Of a stretch of 64,000 nucleotides of DNA, positions 1 through 7,880 are shown piece by piece. A program made the translations under genes and the position numbers. A model generated the notes under the pieces. The model was not told where the DNA came from and did not search any database. It worked only from the letters and a program-made list of their open reading frames with translations. This DNA comes from Virgibacillus ihumii (GTDB taxonomy: Bacteria > Bacillota > Bacilli > Bacillales > Amphibacillaceae). The stretch spans positions 744,001 to 808,000 of the forward strand of contig NZ_CACVAN010000001.1 in NCBI RefSeq assembly GCF_902726655.1, written 5' to 3'. Positions within the stretch are counted from its first letter, which is position 1. The number at the start of each line of letters is the position of its first letter.

Positions 1-515
1 GGAATTTCAAACAGAACCGCAAACGGTACAATCACACGAAAAAGTAATTTAAAGTATCGGTCATAAGTAAATATTTCGTTAAACATTCCTTCATTCAAGG
101 AAAGCAGGAACGGAACAATCAGTTGAACAAACACAATATAGCCAAAAGTCAAGCCAGCAATAAACAGGAGAAAAACTGCCGGGATATAGGGCAAGGATGA
201 TTTTTGTTCCTGCTTGGTTAATCCAGGTCTGATAAACAACCAAATTTGCAGGCAAAGTAATGGAAGCGTTCCGATAATCGCTACGAGTCCTGCCATCGTG
301 ATATAAACAGAAACTGTATCAGTCAATCCTGTTATATTTAAAGTAAATCCAAGATCTTTTACGAAAAAGTGGTAAATATCTTTTACATAAATAAATCCAA
401 TGAAAAATAAAACTATAAATGTTACCGCAGTAACAATCAGCCTGTTTCGTAACTCGGATAAATGTCCAACCAGATTCATTTCCTTCTCATTATCATACTG
501 TGTTTCTCCAGGCAT
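1..515 (-). CDS. tatC: Sec-independent protein translocase TatC (3' part cut by window edge)
   Basis: TatC is the polytopic core receptor of the twin-arginine translocase in the cytoplasmic membrane; it binds RR signal peptides and recruits TatA. Translating leftward from the ATG at 515 gives MPGETQYDNEKEMNLVGHLS, where the NLVGHLSELRNRL stretch is the N-terminal TatC signature, followed by long hydrophobic segments. About 171 codons are visible before the window ends, so the protein is incomplete. A GGGAG ribosome site lies about 9 bases before the ATG. It follows two tatA genes in the same direction, consistent with a tatA-tatA-tatC unit. Function is certain from family features; the C-terminus cannot be assessed. 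Confidence 0.93.
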   Translation of the reverse strand, partial: MPGETQYDNEKEMNLVGHLSELRNRLIVTAVTFIVLFFIGFIYVKDIYHFFVKDLGFTLNITGLTDTVSVYITMAGLVAIIGTLPLLCLQIWLFIRPGLTKQEQKSSLPYIPAVFLLFIAGLTFGYIVFVQLIVPFLLSLNEGMFNEIFTYDRYFKLLFRVIVPFAVLFEI

Positions 516-582
516 TTTTCACACTCCCAGTGCTCAGGCATAAAAGAAGATGTAAGGGGCCCCCTACACCATCAGAAGTTAA

Positions 583-771
583 CTATTTGTTTGATGAATT
601 ATGTTTCTCTTCCGCGTCATCATCTGAAACAATATCTTTTGTTGCTTTTTTGAATTCTTTCAGAGATCCACCAACAGCCTTGCCGATCTCCGGTAATTTT
701 GAAGGGCCGAAGACAATCAATGCAATGACCAGAATTAATATTAATCCGGGGATGCCAATATTACTTAACAT
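583..771 (-). CDS. tatA: TatA-family translocase subunit, second copy
   Basis: Small single-span pore-forming subunit of the Tat system. The protein begins [20 protein letters not shown], then [14 protein letters not shown], the TatA hinge and amphipathic helix, and ends in a short acidic, polar tail. I start it at the ATG at 771 because a GGAG site is 9 bases upstream; a TTG at 777 lies too close to that site. It sits 19 bases after the first tatA and upstream of tatC. The two copies are strongly similar in the membrane and hinge part and differ in the tail, so this looks like tandem duplication. Whether they take different substrates cannot be told from sequence. Confidence 0.92.
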   Translation of the reverse strand: MLSNIGIPGLILILVIALIVFGPSKLPEIGKAVGGSLKEFKKATKDIVSDDDAEEKHNSSNK

Positions 772-790
772 ACACAATCACTCCACTAAA

Positions 791-997
791 TTATTTGCTT
801 TCATCACCTTTAACAATGTCGCGAGCTTCTTTAATTTCATCTGCGGCATCACCAGTCAAATCACGGGCTGATTTCTTAAATTCCTTTAGTGTATGACCGG
901 CGGCTTTTCCGATTTCTGGAAGTTTCTTTGGTCCGAATACAACCAATGCGATAACCAATATAAGAATAAGACCTGGAAAACCTATATTTGCCAGCAT
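791..997 (-). CDS. tatA: TatA-family translocase subunit, first copy
   Basis: TatA subunit of the twin-arginine translocase. The N-terminus [20 protein letters not shown] is a single membrane span, followed by [20 protein letters not shown], the conserved hinge plus amphipathic helix, and a charged tail of about 25 residues. An upstream in-frame extension to 1045 exists, but the ATG at 997 is preceded by GGAGAAGGTG and aligns with the second copy, so it is chosen. First Tat gene of the leftward series tatA-tatA-tatC; mobA ends 113 bases upstream. MobA-made cofactor is used by many Tat-exported molybdoenzymes, which may explain the association (inference). Confidence 0.92.
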   Translation of the reverse strand: MLANIGFPGLILILVIALVVFGPKKLPEIGKAAGHTLKEFKKSARDLTGDAADEIKEARDIVKGDESK

Positions 998-1110
998 CAA
1001 ATCACCTTCTCCATATGTATTATTGGAAAGTTCACCAATTATCATTCTTAATCTATAAAATGCTTATTTAAACGTCTTTAGTTTAACATGAAATTCCTGT
1101 GATTAACAAC

Positions 1111-1689
1111 TTAAAAATGTTTAGCTTCCTCGTACTGCTCCGGATTGTTCATATTAAAAAAATGTTTTTTGAGTGTATTTTCCGGAATTCCCTCGAAGTT
1201 ATCTGCATAATTGACATTTATGAAACGGAATACATCTCTCACTTTCAGCTGATTCTGTTCCAGTTGCTGTTGAATAAACGGAAGTATTCGTTTCGTGTAT
1301 ATTCCGGATAGTGGATGTATTCTATCGTTGAAAACCGGTACGACAGCATCGTAACTTTCCAGCTCACAGAGCAATTTATTGTACACTTCCGCACTTATAT
1401 ATGGCATATCGCATGCAGCACAGATAAATATCGATGTATCGATATGATAAAGTGCCGATTCCAAACCGGCGAGCGGTCCCCTTCCAGGATATCGGTCAGC
1501 ATGCTTTTCAATATCAAGAAAATCATACTTCTCAGGGAAATTTGTGATGATCGCCTGATGCAACGAAAATGATTTCATTTGCGTTGCAATATGTTGAATG
1601 ACAGGTTTACCCCCAAGAGGAAGCAGTGACTTATCCGTTCCCATTCGGGATGATTTTCCGCCTGATAAAATAATACCGCAAGTGTTCAT
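1111..1689 (-). CDS. mobA: Molybdenum cofactor guanylyltransferase
   Basis: MobA transfers GMP from GTP to molybdopterin-Mo to form the MGD cofactor. Visible family features in order: the nucleotide-binding N-terminus MNTCGIILSGGKSSRMGTDK, RGPLAGLESAL, the metal/nucleotide motif CDMPYI and the late HPLSGIY and NMNNPEQYEEA segments. Length of 192 residues is normal. The ATG is only 4 bases after the dfrA stop with a weak TTGGA-type ribosome site, so translational coupling to dfrA is likely. No other molybdopterin genes are in the window. Confidence 0.93.
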   Translation of the reverse strand: MNTCGIILSGGKSSRMGTDKSLLPLGGKPVIQHIATQMKSFSLHQAIITNFPEKYDFLDIEKHADRYPGRGPLAGLESALYHIDTSIFICAACDMPYISAEVYNKLLCELESYDAVVPVFNDRIHPLSGIYTKRILPFIQQQLEQNQLKVRDVFRFINVNYADNFEGIPENTLKKHFFNMNNPEQYEEAKHF

Positions 1690-1692
1690 ATT

Positions 1693-2193
1693 CTATGCAT
1701 CCAATCGGTTTCGATCATATTGCAGAAAGTAGTAATCATATGGATTTTTCTCGTTCTTCTCACCTTTTTCTTTCGATGTCAGTTTCCAGTCTGTATCGGA
1801 AAATTCCGGAAAAAAGGTATCCCCATTAAATGCCTCATCAATCCACGTTATATACATCCGGTCAGCATACGGCATTACCTGTTTGAATATATTAGCACCA
1901 CCAATTACAAATAGCTCTTTATCAGGGTAATCATTATTCCAATCATATATGGTATCCAGATTATTGATTACTTCAACCTCATCAGGAAAATCCATCTGTT
2001 TTTTTGTTAACACGACATTGTTGCGGTTCGGCAGCGGTCCTCCCATGGATTCATATGTTTTTCGTCCCATAATAATGGTATTGCCGGTTGATTTTTCTTT
2101 AAAAAATTTTAAATCATTTGGTATATGCCACGGCAGATCATTATTCAGTCCGATTGTTTTATTTTTGTCCATAGCAACAAGCAAAGAAATCAT
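1693..2193 (-). CDS. dfrA: Dihydrofolate reductase
   Basis: Reduces dihydrofolate to tetrahydrofolate with NADPH, regenerating the cofactor oxidised by ThyA. The sequence opens MISLLVAMDKNKTIGLNNDL and continues PWHIPNDLKFFKEKS, with the WHIPNDL substrate-site signature (acidic D in the pterin pocket), IIMGRKTYES for NADPH binding, and ELFVIGGANIF further on. 166 residues is a usual chromosomal DHFR length. An AGAGG site precedes the ATG. It lies 28 bases after thyA, the classical thyA-dfrA pair. Confidence 0.97.
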   Translation of the reverse strand: MISLLVAMDKNKTIGLNNDLPWHIPNDLKFFKEKSTGNTIIMGRKTYESMGGPLPNRNNVVLTKKQMDFPDEVEVINNLDTIYDWNNDYPDKELFVIGGANIFKQVMPYADRMYITWIDEAFNGDTFFPEFSDTDWKLTSKEKGEKNEKNPYDYYFLQYDRNRLDA

Positions 2194-2221
2194 ACGAATC
2201 AGTCCTCTCTTTTGTGTCTAT

Positions 2222-3178
2222 TTAAACAGCAATTGGTGCCTTAATGGATGGATGTGGATTATAATCCTGTACTTCAAAATCAGTCAGTTCAAAGTCAAAT
2301 ATCGATTGTTTATCCTGATTGATGACCAGTTTTGGCAATGGCTTTATATGGCGGCCAAGCTGTGTTTTCACCTGATCCACATGGTTGGTGTAAATATGTG
2401 CATCGCCCAGTGTATGTACAAATTCGCCTGGTGCAAGGTTGCATTCATGTGCAATCAGGTAAGTTAATAATGCATAACTTGCTATATTAAATGGTACCCC
2501 AAGGAATATATCTGCACTGCGCTGGTACAGTTGACACGACAACTTGCCGTCCGCAACATAAAATTGAAATAATGTGTGACATGGCGGAAGTGCCATGTTT
2601 GGTATATCTTCCGGATTCCACGCGGTAACGATATGTCTTCTGGAATCGGGTTTGTTTTTTATGGAGTCGATAACCTGTTTCAGTTGGTCAATTGTTTCAT
2701 CATTGGACGTCTTCCAGTCTCTCCATTGCTTTCCATATACATTGCCCAACTCTCCAAATTTACGTGCAAACGCATCTTCCTGAAGTATTTGTTTTTTAAA
2801 AATGGCCATTTGTTCCTGATATTCCTCATTGAAATCGGGATCACACTGACTGCGGTTTCCGAAATTCGTCATGTCCGGCCCATCATAATCATCGCTTTCC
2901 ACCCATTTTTTAAATGCCCATTCATTCCAAATATTATTATTGTTTTGCAGAAGGTAGCGAATGTTTGTATCTCCTTTGATAAACCAAAGCAATTCGCTTG
3001 CAACGAGCCGAAACGGCACTTTTTTTGTTGTCAGAAGCGGAAATCCTTCACTCAGATCAAATCGCATCTGGTGTCCGAATACGGAGTAGGTTCCTGTGTT
3101 TGTCCGATCCTCTTTTTTGTTTCCGTTTTCCAGTACCTGTCTGCATAATTCCAAATATGCCTTCTCACCTTTTTGCAT
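2222..3178 (-). CDS. thyA: Thymidylate synthase (ThyA type)
   Basis: Converts dUMP to dTMP using methylene-tetrahydrofolate. The nucleophile is Cys200 in [14 protein letters not shown]; upstream are the phosphate-binding [14 protein letters not shown] arginines and the [11 protein letters not shown] segment; [18 protein letters not shown] follows. At 318 residues it belongs to the longer ThyA subgroup carrying a small-domain insertion (about residues 85-140), not the 264-residue type. GGAGGGG lies just before the ATG. First gene of the thyA-dfrA-mobA series. Confidence 0.97.
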   Translation of the reverse strand: MQKGEKAYLELCRQVLENGNKKEDRTNTGTYSVFGHQMRFDLSEGFPLLTTKKVPFRLVASELLWFIKGDTNIRYLLQNNNNIWNEWAFKKWVESDDYDGPDMTNFGNRSQCDPDFNEEYQEQMAIFKKQILQEDAFARKFGELGNVYGKQWRDWKTSNDETIDQLKQVIDSIKNKPDSRRHIVTAWNPEDIPNMALPPCHTLFQFYVADGKLSCQLYQRSADIFLGVPFNIASYALLTYLIAHECNLAPGEFVHTLGDAHIYTNHVDQVKTQLGRHIKPLPKLVINQDKQSIFDFELTDFEVQDYNPHPSIKAPIAV

Positions 3179-3340
3179 GTTGTTTCCCCTCCATATCGAA
3201 CATGTTCTTTATGTATTTTTCCATATCTTTTTAATTAAATTTATTGTAACACAAACCTAAAAGAGGGAGAAATGGAGCAGAAAACTGTAAATAATGCAAA
3301 AGATAAGCCAGTGGGATATCCTGGTGCCCGAGTTGTCAAA

Positions 3341-3389
3341 TAAAAAAATAATGATGCAGGCGAAAAGGAAATTCCTTTCTACCTGCACC
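3341..3389 (-). terminator. Rho-independent terminator after the fhs-HD gene pair
   Basis: Read leftward, TGCAGG...CCTGCA arms (3372-3387 with 3355-3370, one or two mismatches) form a hairpin with a very small loop, followed by an AT-rich tract with seven consecutive T on the minus strand (3341-3350 region). The distal arm overlaps the last codons of the HD-domain gene. Confidence 0.75.
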
Positions 3390-3975
3390 ATTCACTGAAA
3401 AATTGATCCAGGTACATTTCCATAAAACGATGTCTTTTTTCAGCAATCCGGATGGCACTGTTAGTATTCATCCGCCCCTTTAATAACAGCAGTTTATCAT
3501 AAAAATGCTGGATGGAAGTACCATCACTTTCCGTACTGCTCCAAATCAGCTGTCCGTTGGAACCGCCATAAGCGAATGTGCGGGCAATGCCAACTGCCCC
3601 GATTGCATCAAGCCTGTCCGCATCCTGAACAATTTTTCCTTCCAATGTATCCGGTACGTTTCCTTTTCGAAATGACACATCTTCAGCTGCTTGCAGGATT
3701 TTACGTGTTTCATCTCTGGTAATTCCACTGGATAATAGGAATGCTGTAAGATCATTAATTGCCTCAGTCCGATCTGCAAATAGTTTTTCATCCCCTATAT
3801 CATGGATCCATGCTGCAGCTTCACAAATAAATGGATTGGCGTTTTCCGCTTCTGAAATTGTTCTTGCCGCATCAGCCACCCGACTCATGTGATGAAAATC
3901 GTGTCCAGTAGCATCGCTGCTGAAAATGGCAAACACATAATCCCGGATGGCAGCGATTTTATCGTCGTTGTTCAT
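3379..3975 (-). CDS. HD-domain phosphohydrolase (YpgQ/YedJ-like)
   Basis: Cytosolic metal-dependent HD hydrolase. The metal ligands are visible as H (in TGHDFHHMSRV, near residue 25-29) and the HD doublet in AAWIHDIGDEK near residue 57, plus the later QDADRLDAIGAVGIAR motif with the distal Asp. The length of 198 and this motif order fit the family containing B. subtilis YpgQ, reported as a manganese-dependent nucleotide pyrophosphohydrolase; the substrate here is unproven. Its ATG overlaps the fhs TAA by one base (TAATG), so it is probably co-translated with fhs. Confidence 0.82.
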   Translation of the reverse strand: MNNDDKIAAIRDYVFAIFSSDATGHDFHHMSRVADAARTISEAENANPFICEAAAWIHDIGDEKLFADRTEAINDLTAFLLSSGITRDETRKILQAAEDVSFRKGNVPDTLEGKIVQDADRLDAIGAVGIARTFAYGGSNGQLIWSSTESDGTSIQHFYDKLLLLKGRMNTNSAIRIAEKRHRFMEMYLDQFFSEWCR

Positions 3976-5645
3976 TAAAATAACCCTTTAATTTTTCCAT
4001 CTTCTGTAACGTCCATATTTAAGGCTGCCGGTTTTTTAGGCAGTCCTGGCATCGTCATCATATCTCCGGTCAATACAACGATGAAACCCGCTCCAATTGA
4101 CGCACGCAACTCTCTGATGGTTACGGTAAAACCGGATGGTCTGCCAAGCAGTGACGGATCGTCGGATAATGAATACTGTGTTTTCGCCATACATACCGGC
4201 AGATCTCCCCACCCTTGTTTTTCGTAAAAAGCAAGTTGCTTTTTAGCTTTTGCAGATAGTTCAATATCATCAGCACCATATACTTTTTGAGCAATTTTAC
4301 GGATTTTTGTATACAAAGTGTCTTCCAGTTCATAAATTCGCTGAAAATTCCGCTCAGCTGATTGAGCTGTTTGAACGACATTCTTAGCCAGTTCAATTCC
4401 GCCTTCTCCGCCGTGCGCCCAAATATCTGTTAAAGCCACGTCTATTTCTCTTGCTTCACACCATTTTGTAATATAATCTGTTTCTGCTTCTGTATCGTCC
4501 GGGAATTTATTGATGGCAACAACGAATGGAAGACCGAATTGCTCAACAGTTTCGATGTGCTTCTGCAAATTGTCCATGCCTGCTTTTAAAGCATTAACAT
4601 TCTCTGCTTTCAGATTATCTTTTGCAACGCCGCCATGCATCTTTAACGCCCTGACAGTGGCGACAATGACTACAGCGTCCGTATCAAAATCACCTGCCCG
4701 TGACTTTATATCAAGAAATTTTTCAAGTCCCAGGTCTGCTCCAAATCCTGATTCTGTTATAACGTAGTCCCCTAGCTTAGCAGCTGTTTTAGTGGCCATA
4801 ATACTGTTACAGCCGTGGGCAATATTTGCAAATGGACCGCCATGAATAATTGCTGGTGTGTTTTCAATAGTCTGAACGAGGTTCGGCTTAATCGCATCCT
4901 TCAACAGTAATGTAAGTGCACCTTCCATTTTAAGGTCCTTAACGGTTACCGGTTCCCCATCATAGGTGTAGCCAACAACAATTTTGGAGATCCTTTCTTT
5001 CAGGTTTTCCAAACTGGTTGCTAAACAGAGAATCGCCATAATTTCCGAAGCTACCGTAATATTAAAACCATCTTCTCTTGGTACGCCGCGCAACGGCCCG
5101 CCAAGTCCGACAACGATTTGCCGGAGAACACGATCATTCATGTCCATGACGCGCTTCCATTCAATCCGACGGGGATCAATATTAAGTTCATTCCTTCTGT
5201 GTATATGATTATCAATAAAGGCACTTAGAGCATTGTTGGCGCTGGTAATGGCATGTAAGTCTCCCGTAAAATGCAGATTAATATCTTCCATCGGTAGTAC
5301 TTGTGAGTAACCCCCGCCGGCAGCTCCGCCTTTCATTCCCATAATTGGACCAAGTGAAGGTTCCCGAAGTGCAATAATTGCTTTTTTTCCAATACGGTTA
5401 AGCGCTTGGCCGAGCCCGACTGTTACAGTTGACTTCCCTTCCCCGGCTGGTGTTGGATTAATGGAAGTTACCAGAATAATTTTCCCGTCGGGCTTATCTT
5501 CCAGCTTTTCCAGCAGTTTGTCCGACAATTTTGCTTTTGTATGGCCGTATGGTTCCCAGTCATTACTGGCCAAATCAAGACTTTCAGCAATCTCACCAAT
5601 CGGTTTCAGTGTAGCATTTTGTGCAATTTCGATATCAGTAGGCAT
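3975..5645 (-). CDS. fhs: Formate--tetrahydrofolate ligase
   Basis: ATP-dependent synthesis of 10-formyl-tetrahydrofolate, feeding purine and formyl-Met pathways. Family marks: the nucleotide-binding TPAGEGKST loop at about residues 65-73, [32 protein letters not shown], and the C-terminal [20 protein letters not shown]. About 556 residues, the normal size. The ATG at 5645 (MPTDIEIAQ) is preferred over an in-frame GTG at 5657 because the GAGGAG ribosome site would overlap the GTG. Transcribed leftward with the HD gene; lies near thyA/dfrA, giving a one-carbon cluster. Confidence 0.97.
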   Translation of the reverse strand: MPTDIEIAQNATLKPIGEIAESLDLASNDWEPYGHTKAKLSDKLLEKLEDKPDGKIILVTSINPTPAGEGKSTVTVGLGQALNRIGKKAIIALREPSLGPIMGMKGGAAGGGYSQVLPMEDINLHFTGDLHAITSANNALSAFIDNHIHRRNELNIDPRRIEWKRVMDMNDRVLRQIVVGLGGPLRGVPREDGFNITVASEIMAILCLATSLENLKERISKIVVGYTYDGEPVTVKDLKMEGALTLLLKDAIKPNLVQTIENTPAIIHGGPFANIAHGCNSIMATKTAAKLGDYVITESGFGADLGLEKFLDIKSRAGDFDTDAVVIVATVRALKMHGGVAKDNLKAENVNALKAGMDNLQKHIETVEQFGLPFVVAINKFPDDTEAETDYITKWCEAREIDVALTDIWAHGGEGGIELAKNVVQTAQSAERNFQRIYELEDTLYTKIRKIAQKVYGADDIELSAKAKKQLAFYEKQGWGDLPVCMAKTQYSLSDDPSLLGRPSGFTVTIRELRASIGAGFIVVLTGDMMTMPGLPKKPAALNMDVTEDGKIKGLF

Positions 5646-5797
5646 AGTGTAGCACACTCCTCTCTATCAATTACTTATAGTTTAACGTACTTATTCTATT
5701 TTTCACATAACTTTCGTTCGATTTCATAAAACGATTACATTTTTATTCATTTTTTAGTATAAAAAGTCAGAAATTCGCAAATAAACCAGACATTTTC

Positions 5798-5826
5798 TTG
5801 ACTGACAGCCTAAAATACGCTATATT
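5798..5826 (+). promoter_or_regulatory. SigA-type promoter and long leader of the cold-shock gene
   Basis: TTGACT (5798-5803), a 17-base spacer and TATATT (5821-5826) form a good vegetative promoter. Transcription would start near 5833, giving a leader of about 160 nt before the csp ATG at 5994, typical of cold-shock mRNAs whose leaders fold differently in the cold. The leader contains a perfect 12-base palindrome, CTTCTATAGAAG (5872-5883), and GTGTA/TACAC arms just after it. The gap 5646-5993 holds this promoter and, on the other strand, the fhs upstream region; no gene is seen. Confidence 0.7.
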
Positions 5827-5993
5827 GGACGTAAGCAAAGAAGGATGTATGGAATCATTATTGACAGGCAGCTTCTATAGAAGTAGGTGTACATGTGATT
5901 CTACACTTCTATATGGAGATGCCTTTTTTGGTATTCATGATCTGTCTTTGTATTACCACGTTTTACGTGAAAGTTTTTAGGAGGATTATTCAC

Positions 5994-6194
5994 ATGGAAA
6001 ATGGAGTAGTTAAGTGGTTCAACGCTGAAAAGGGGTACGGCTTTATCCAAGTTGAAGAAGGAAATGACGTATTCGTTCATTATTCCGCAATTCAGGAAGA
6101 AGGCTTCAAATCACTGGAAGAGGGCCAGGAAGTTGACTTTGAAATTGTTGAAGGCGAACGTGGCCCGCAAGCTGCAAACGTAAACAAAAAATAA
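5994..6194 (+). CDS. csp: Cold-shock protein, CspB/C/D family
   Basis: Single cold-shock domain of 66 residues, an RNA/ssDNA-binding chaperone that melts secondary structure. Visible motifs: [15 protein letters not shown] (contains RNP1 KGYGFI) and VFVHYSAI (RNP2), then the acidic [20 protein letters not shown] end. The ATG at 5994 follows AGGAGG with proper spacing; the longer open frame upstream is leader. Monocistronic, with its own promoter and a strong terminator. Which paralogue of cspB/C/D it corresponds to cannot be decided here. Confidence 0.96.
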   Translation: MENGVVKWFNAEKGYGFIQVEEGNDVFVHYSAIQEEGFKSLEEGQEVDFEIVEGERGPQAANVNKK

Positions 6195-6208
6195 CGAAGT
6201 CATATACA

Positions 6209-6242
6209 AAGCGGTAATCTGTTATAGATTACCGCTTTTTTT
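6209..6242 (+). terminator. Terminator of the cold-shock gene
   Basis: Perfect 12-bp stem AAGCGGTAATCT / AGATTACCGCTT (6209-6220 with 6226-6237), 5-base loop, then a run of T. Confidence 0.93.
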
Positions 6243-6268
6243 GGTGGCTTTAAAACAATCCTTTGATA

Positions 6269-6297
6269 TTGCCTTTTTAAAAATGAATCCGTATAAT
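6269..6297 (+). promoter_or_regulatory. SigA-type promoter of the queuosine transporter gene
   Basis: TTGCCT (6269-6274), 17-base spacer, TATAAT (6292-6297). The predicted start near 6304 places the preQ1 aptamer at the very 5' end of the mRNA, as is usual for this riboswitch. Confidence 0.8.
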
Positions 6298-6311
6298 GAA
6301 CGTTGTTGTTT

Positions 6312-6352
6312 CACGCGGTTCGCAAACTCCCGCGTTATCAAAACTAAGGAGG
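6312..6352 (+). ncRNA. preQ1-I riboswitch (translation control)
   Basis: The leader carries CGCGG (6314-6318) and CCGCG (6330-6334) as the P1 stem, with loop TTCGCAAACTC, followed by an A-rich tail AAAACTAAGGAGG. This is the compact preQ1 class I layout, in which the tail enters the minor groove and pairs with the loop to make an H-type pseudoknot. The tail contains the ribosome site AAGGAGG, so ligand binding should hide it and turn translation down. The downstream gene is a queuosine-precursor transporter, the expected target. Motif seen directly; ligand inferred from consensus and context. Confidence 0.9.
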
Positions 6353-6362
6353 AAGATAAAAA

Positions 6363-7037
6363 ATGCCAAATGAGTTAATATGGATCTTATTTGCACTGCT
6401 CAATTTTTCATTGCTTTTGCTATTTTATCGCATGTTTGGGAAGATGGGTCTGTTCGTCTGGGTCGGAATGGCTACAGTGATTGCCAATATTCAAGTGTTA
6501 AAAACGGTTGAACTGTTCGGATTAACGGCGACTCTTGGAAATATCATTTATGGTACTGCCTACCTGGCAACTGATATTCTAAATGAAAAATACGGAAAAG
6601 AAGATGCAAAAAAGGCTGTCTGGATGGGATTTTCAACGCTGATTGCCATGACGGTAATGATGCAGATTTCCCTTGTGTTTAATCCGGCTCCGGATGATGT
6701 CGCCCATGAGTCCCTGCAAATGATTTTTGGAATGATTCCGAGGGTTGCGGCCGGAAGTCTTGCAGCATATGCGGTAAGTCAGTATTTTGATGTGTGGATT
6801 TATGACAGACTGCGTAAAATATTCCCCGCAGATAAATTTTTGTGGATTCGGAATAATGGAAGTACGATGCTAAGCCAGCTTCTGGACTCTGCCGTTTTTT
6901 GTTCCATCGCTTTTCTCGGACAATTTCCGGCGACAATCTGGCTGGAAATTTTCCTGACAACATATATTATCAAATTTGTAGTAGCCTTAATCGATACGCC
7001 GTTCATGTACATTGCTAAATATATGCATAAAAAGTAG
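6363..7037 (+). CDS. Queuosine-precursor ECF/VUT-family transporter (YpdP/YhhQ-like)
   Basis: Integral membrane protein of 224 residues with about six hydrophobic segments. The signature LGNIIYGTAYLATDILNEKY near residues 59-78 (polar TDILNE after a glycine-rich span) is the hallmark of the VUT/YhhQ family that imports queuosine precursors such as preQ0/preQ1. B. subtilis YpdP is the likely counterpart. The preQ1-I riboswitch directly upstream supports the substrate. GGAGG is 10 bases before the ATG. Monocistronic; it converges on bpsB with a mobile-type repeat between them. Confidence 0.9.
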   Translation: MPNELIWILFALLNFSLLLLFYRMFGKMGLFVWVGMATVIANIQVLKTVELFGLTATLGNIIYGTAYLATDILNEKYGKEDAKKAVWMGFSTLIAMTVMMQISLVFNPAPDDVAHESLQMIFGMIPRVAAGSLAAYAVSQYFDVWIYDRLRKIFPADKFLWIRNNGSTMLSQLLDSAVFCSIAFLGQFPATIWLEIFLTTYIIKFVVALIDTPFMYIAKYMHKK

Positions 7038-7066
7038 AATTTAAAGCTTATGGAAACAATGATTAT

Positions 7067-7368
7067 AAAAAGAGGCTGGGACAAAAAGTGATTTATCAAA
7101 AGAAAAAACGAATTAAATGGTGGACTCAGCCGCTCCGGAAATATACTTCGCTTTCACTTTCGAGCATAAGTGCGACAACAGCTCAAGGAAATCACTTTCG
7201 CTGTGTCTTCTTTACCGCGGGCGGCTGTTGAGCCCTCCTCGTGCTTACGCACTGCGGGGTCTCATCTAGGCCTGTTCTCCCGCAGGAGTCTACGTATATT
7301 TCCTCCGCTAGTTTCTAATATTGTTCGTTTTTTGTATTACACTTTTTGATTTGTCCCAGCCTCTTTTT
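7067..7368. repeat. MITE-like non-coding element with 17-bp perfect terminal inverted repeats
   Basis: The arms AAAAAGAGGCTGGGACA (7067-7083) and its exact complement (7352-7368) bound 268 bases with no gene. The interior is more GC-rich than the surroundings and carries modules (for example TCTTTACCGCGGGCGGCTG and CACTTTCGAGCATAAGTGC) that recur in the element at 33205-33603. The terminal GAGGCTGGGACA also bounds the IS1182-family element at 61610-63438. It lies between convergent genes and its right arm includes the bpsB stop region, so paired arms with T/A runs could act as a bidirectional terminator. Fills the 330-base gap between ypdP and bpsB. Confidence 0.85.
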
Positions 7369-7880
7369 TAAGTTGCCGCATTACGCAATGCTTTCTCCTC
7401 CCGTGGTATTCTGACTCGCAGCAACAATATGTGAAGAATTGGAAAGATCACCGCTGTAATCTGTGCTCCTAAAATAAATGGAATGACAAACAATTCAATC
7501 GCAACGATAATATAATTTGGATGCTTTACATATTTGTATGGCCCTTTTCGAATCAATGCAACCCCGGGCAGAACAATGACCTTTGTATTCCAGAAGGGAC
7601 CGAGAGCCTGAATACACCAGATTCTGCACATTTGCGTGAGTAAAAATATGGTAAACCAAAAGTAACTGATTTCAGTAATCGAATTTCCATCAACGACAGC
7701 TTCCGTTATTATGGATAAGAAGAAAAAACTGTGCAGAATAATAAACCATTTATAATGTTTCTCCCCCCTTTCGACCCCTCCTCTTTCTTTCATCCAAATC
7801 TCATTCTGTTTCGCGATATACAATTCGATCAGCCGTTGTGCAATTACTGTTATAATAAAAAGCCACATCCATATTGTCAT
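7368..7880 (-). CDS. bpsB: Isoprenylcysteine carboxyl methyltransferase-like; alkylpyrone O-methyltransferase BpsB
   Basis: Membrane methyltransferase of the ICMT family, 170 residues with four or five hydrophobic spans. The SAM-binding C-terminal motif is visible as RKGPYKYVKHPNYIIVAIEL, with RIPREEKAL near the end. In B. subtilis the homologue BpsB (YpbQ) methylates alkylpyrones made by the type III polyketide synthase BpsA. Here its ATG overlaps the upstream synthase stop in ATGA, so the pair is translationally coupled, strongly supporting the same role. Its stop codon abuts the repeat at 7067-7368. Confidence 0.9.
   Translation of the reverse strand: MTIWMWLFIITVIAQRLIELYIAKQNEIWMKERGGVERGEKHYKWFIILHSFFFLSIITEAVVDGNSITEISYFWFTIFLLTQMCRIWCIQALGPFWNTKVIVLPGVALIRKGPYKYVKHPNYIIVAIELFVIPFILGAQITAVIFPILHILLLRVRIPREEKALRNAAT

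Noticed and set aside
2576..3148. Long open frame on the plus strand opposite thyA
   Set aside because: It lies fully inside thyA on the other strand, has no ribosome site and no recognisable domain; thyA has all catalytic motifs.
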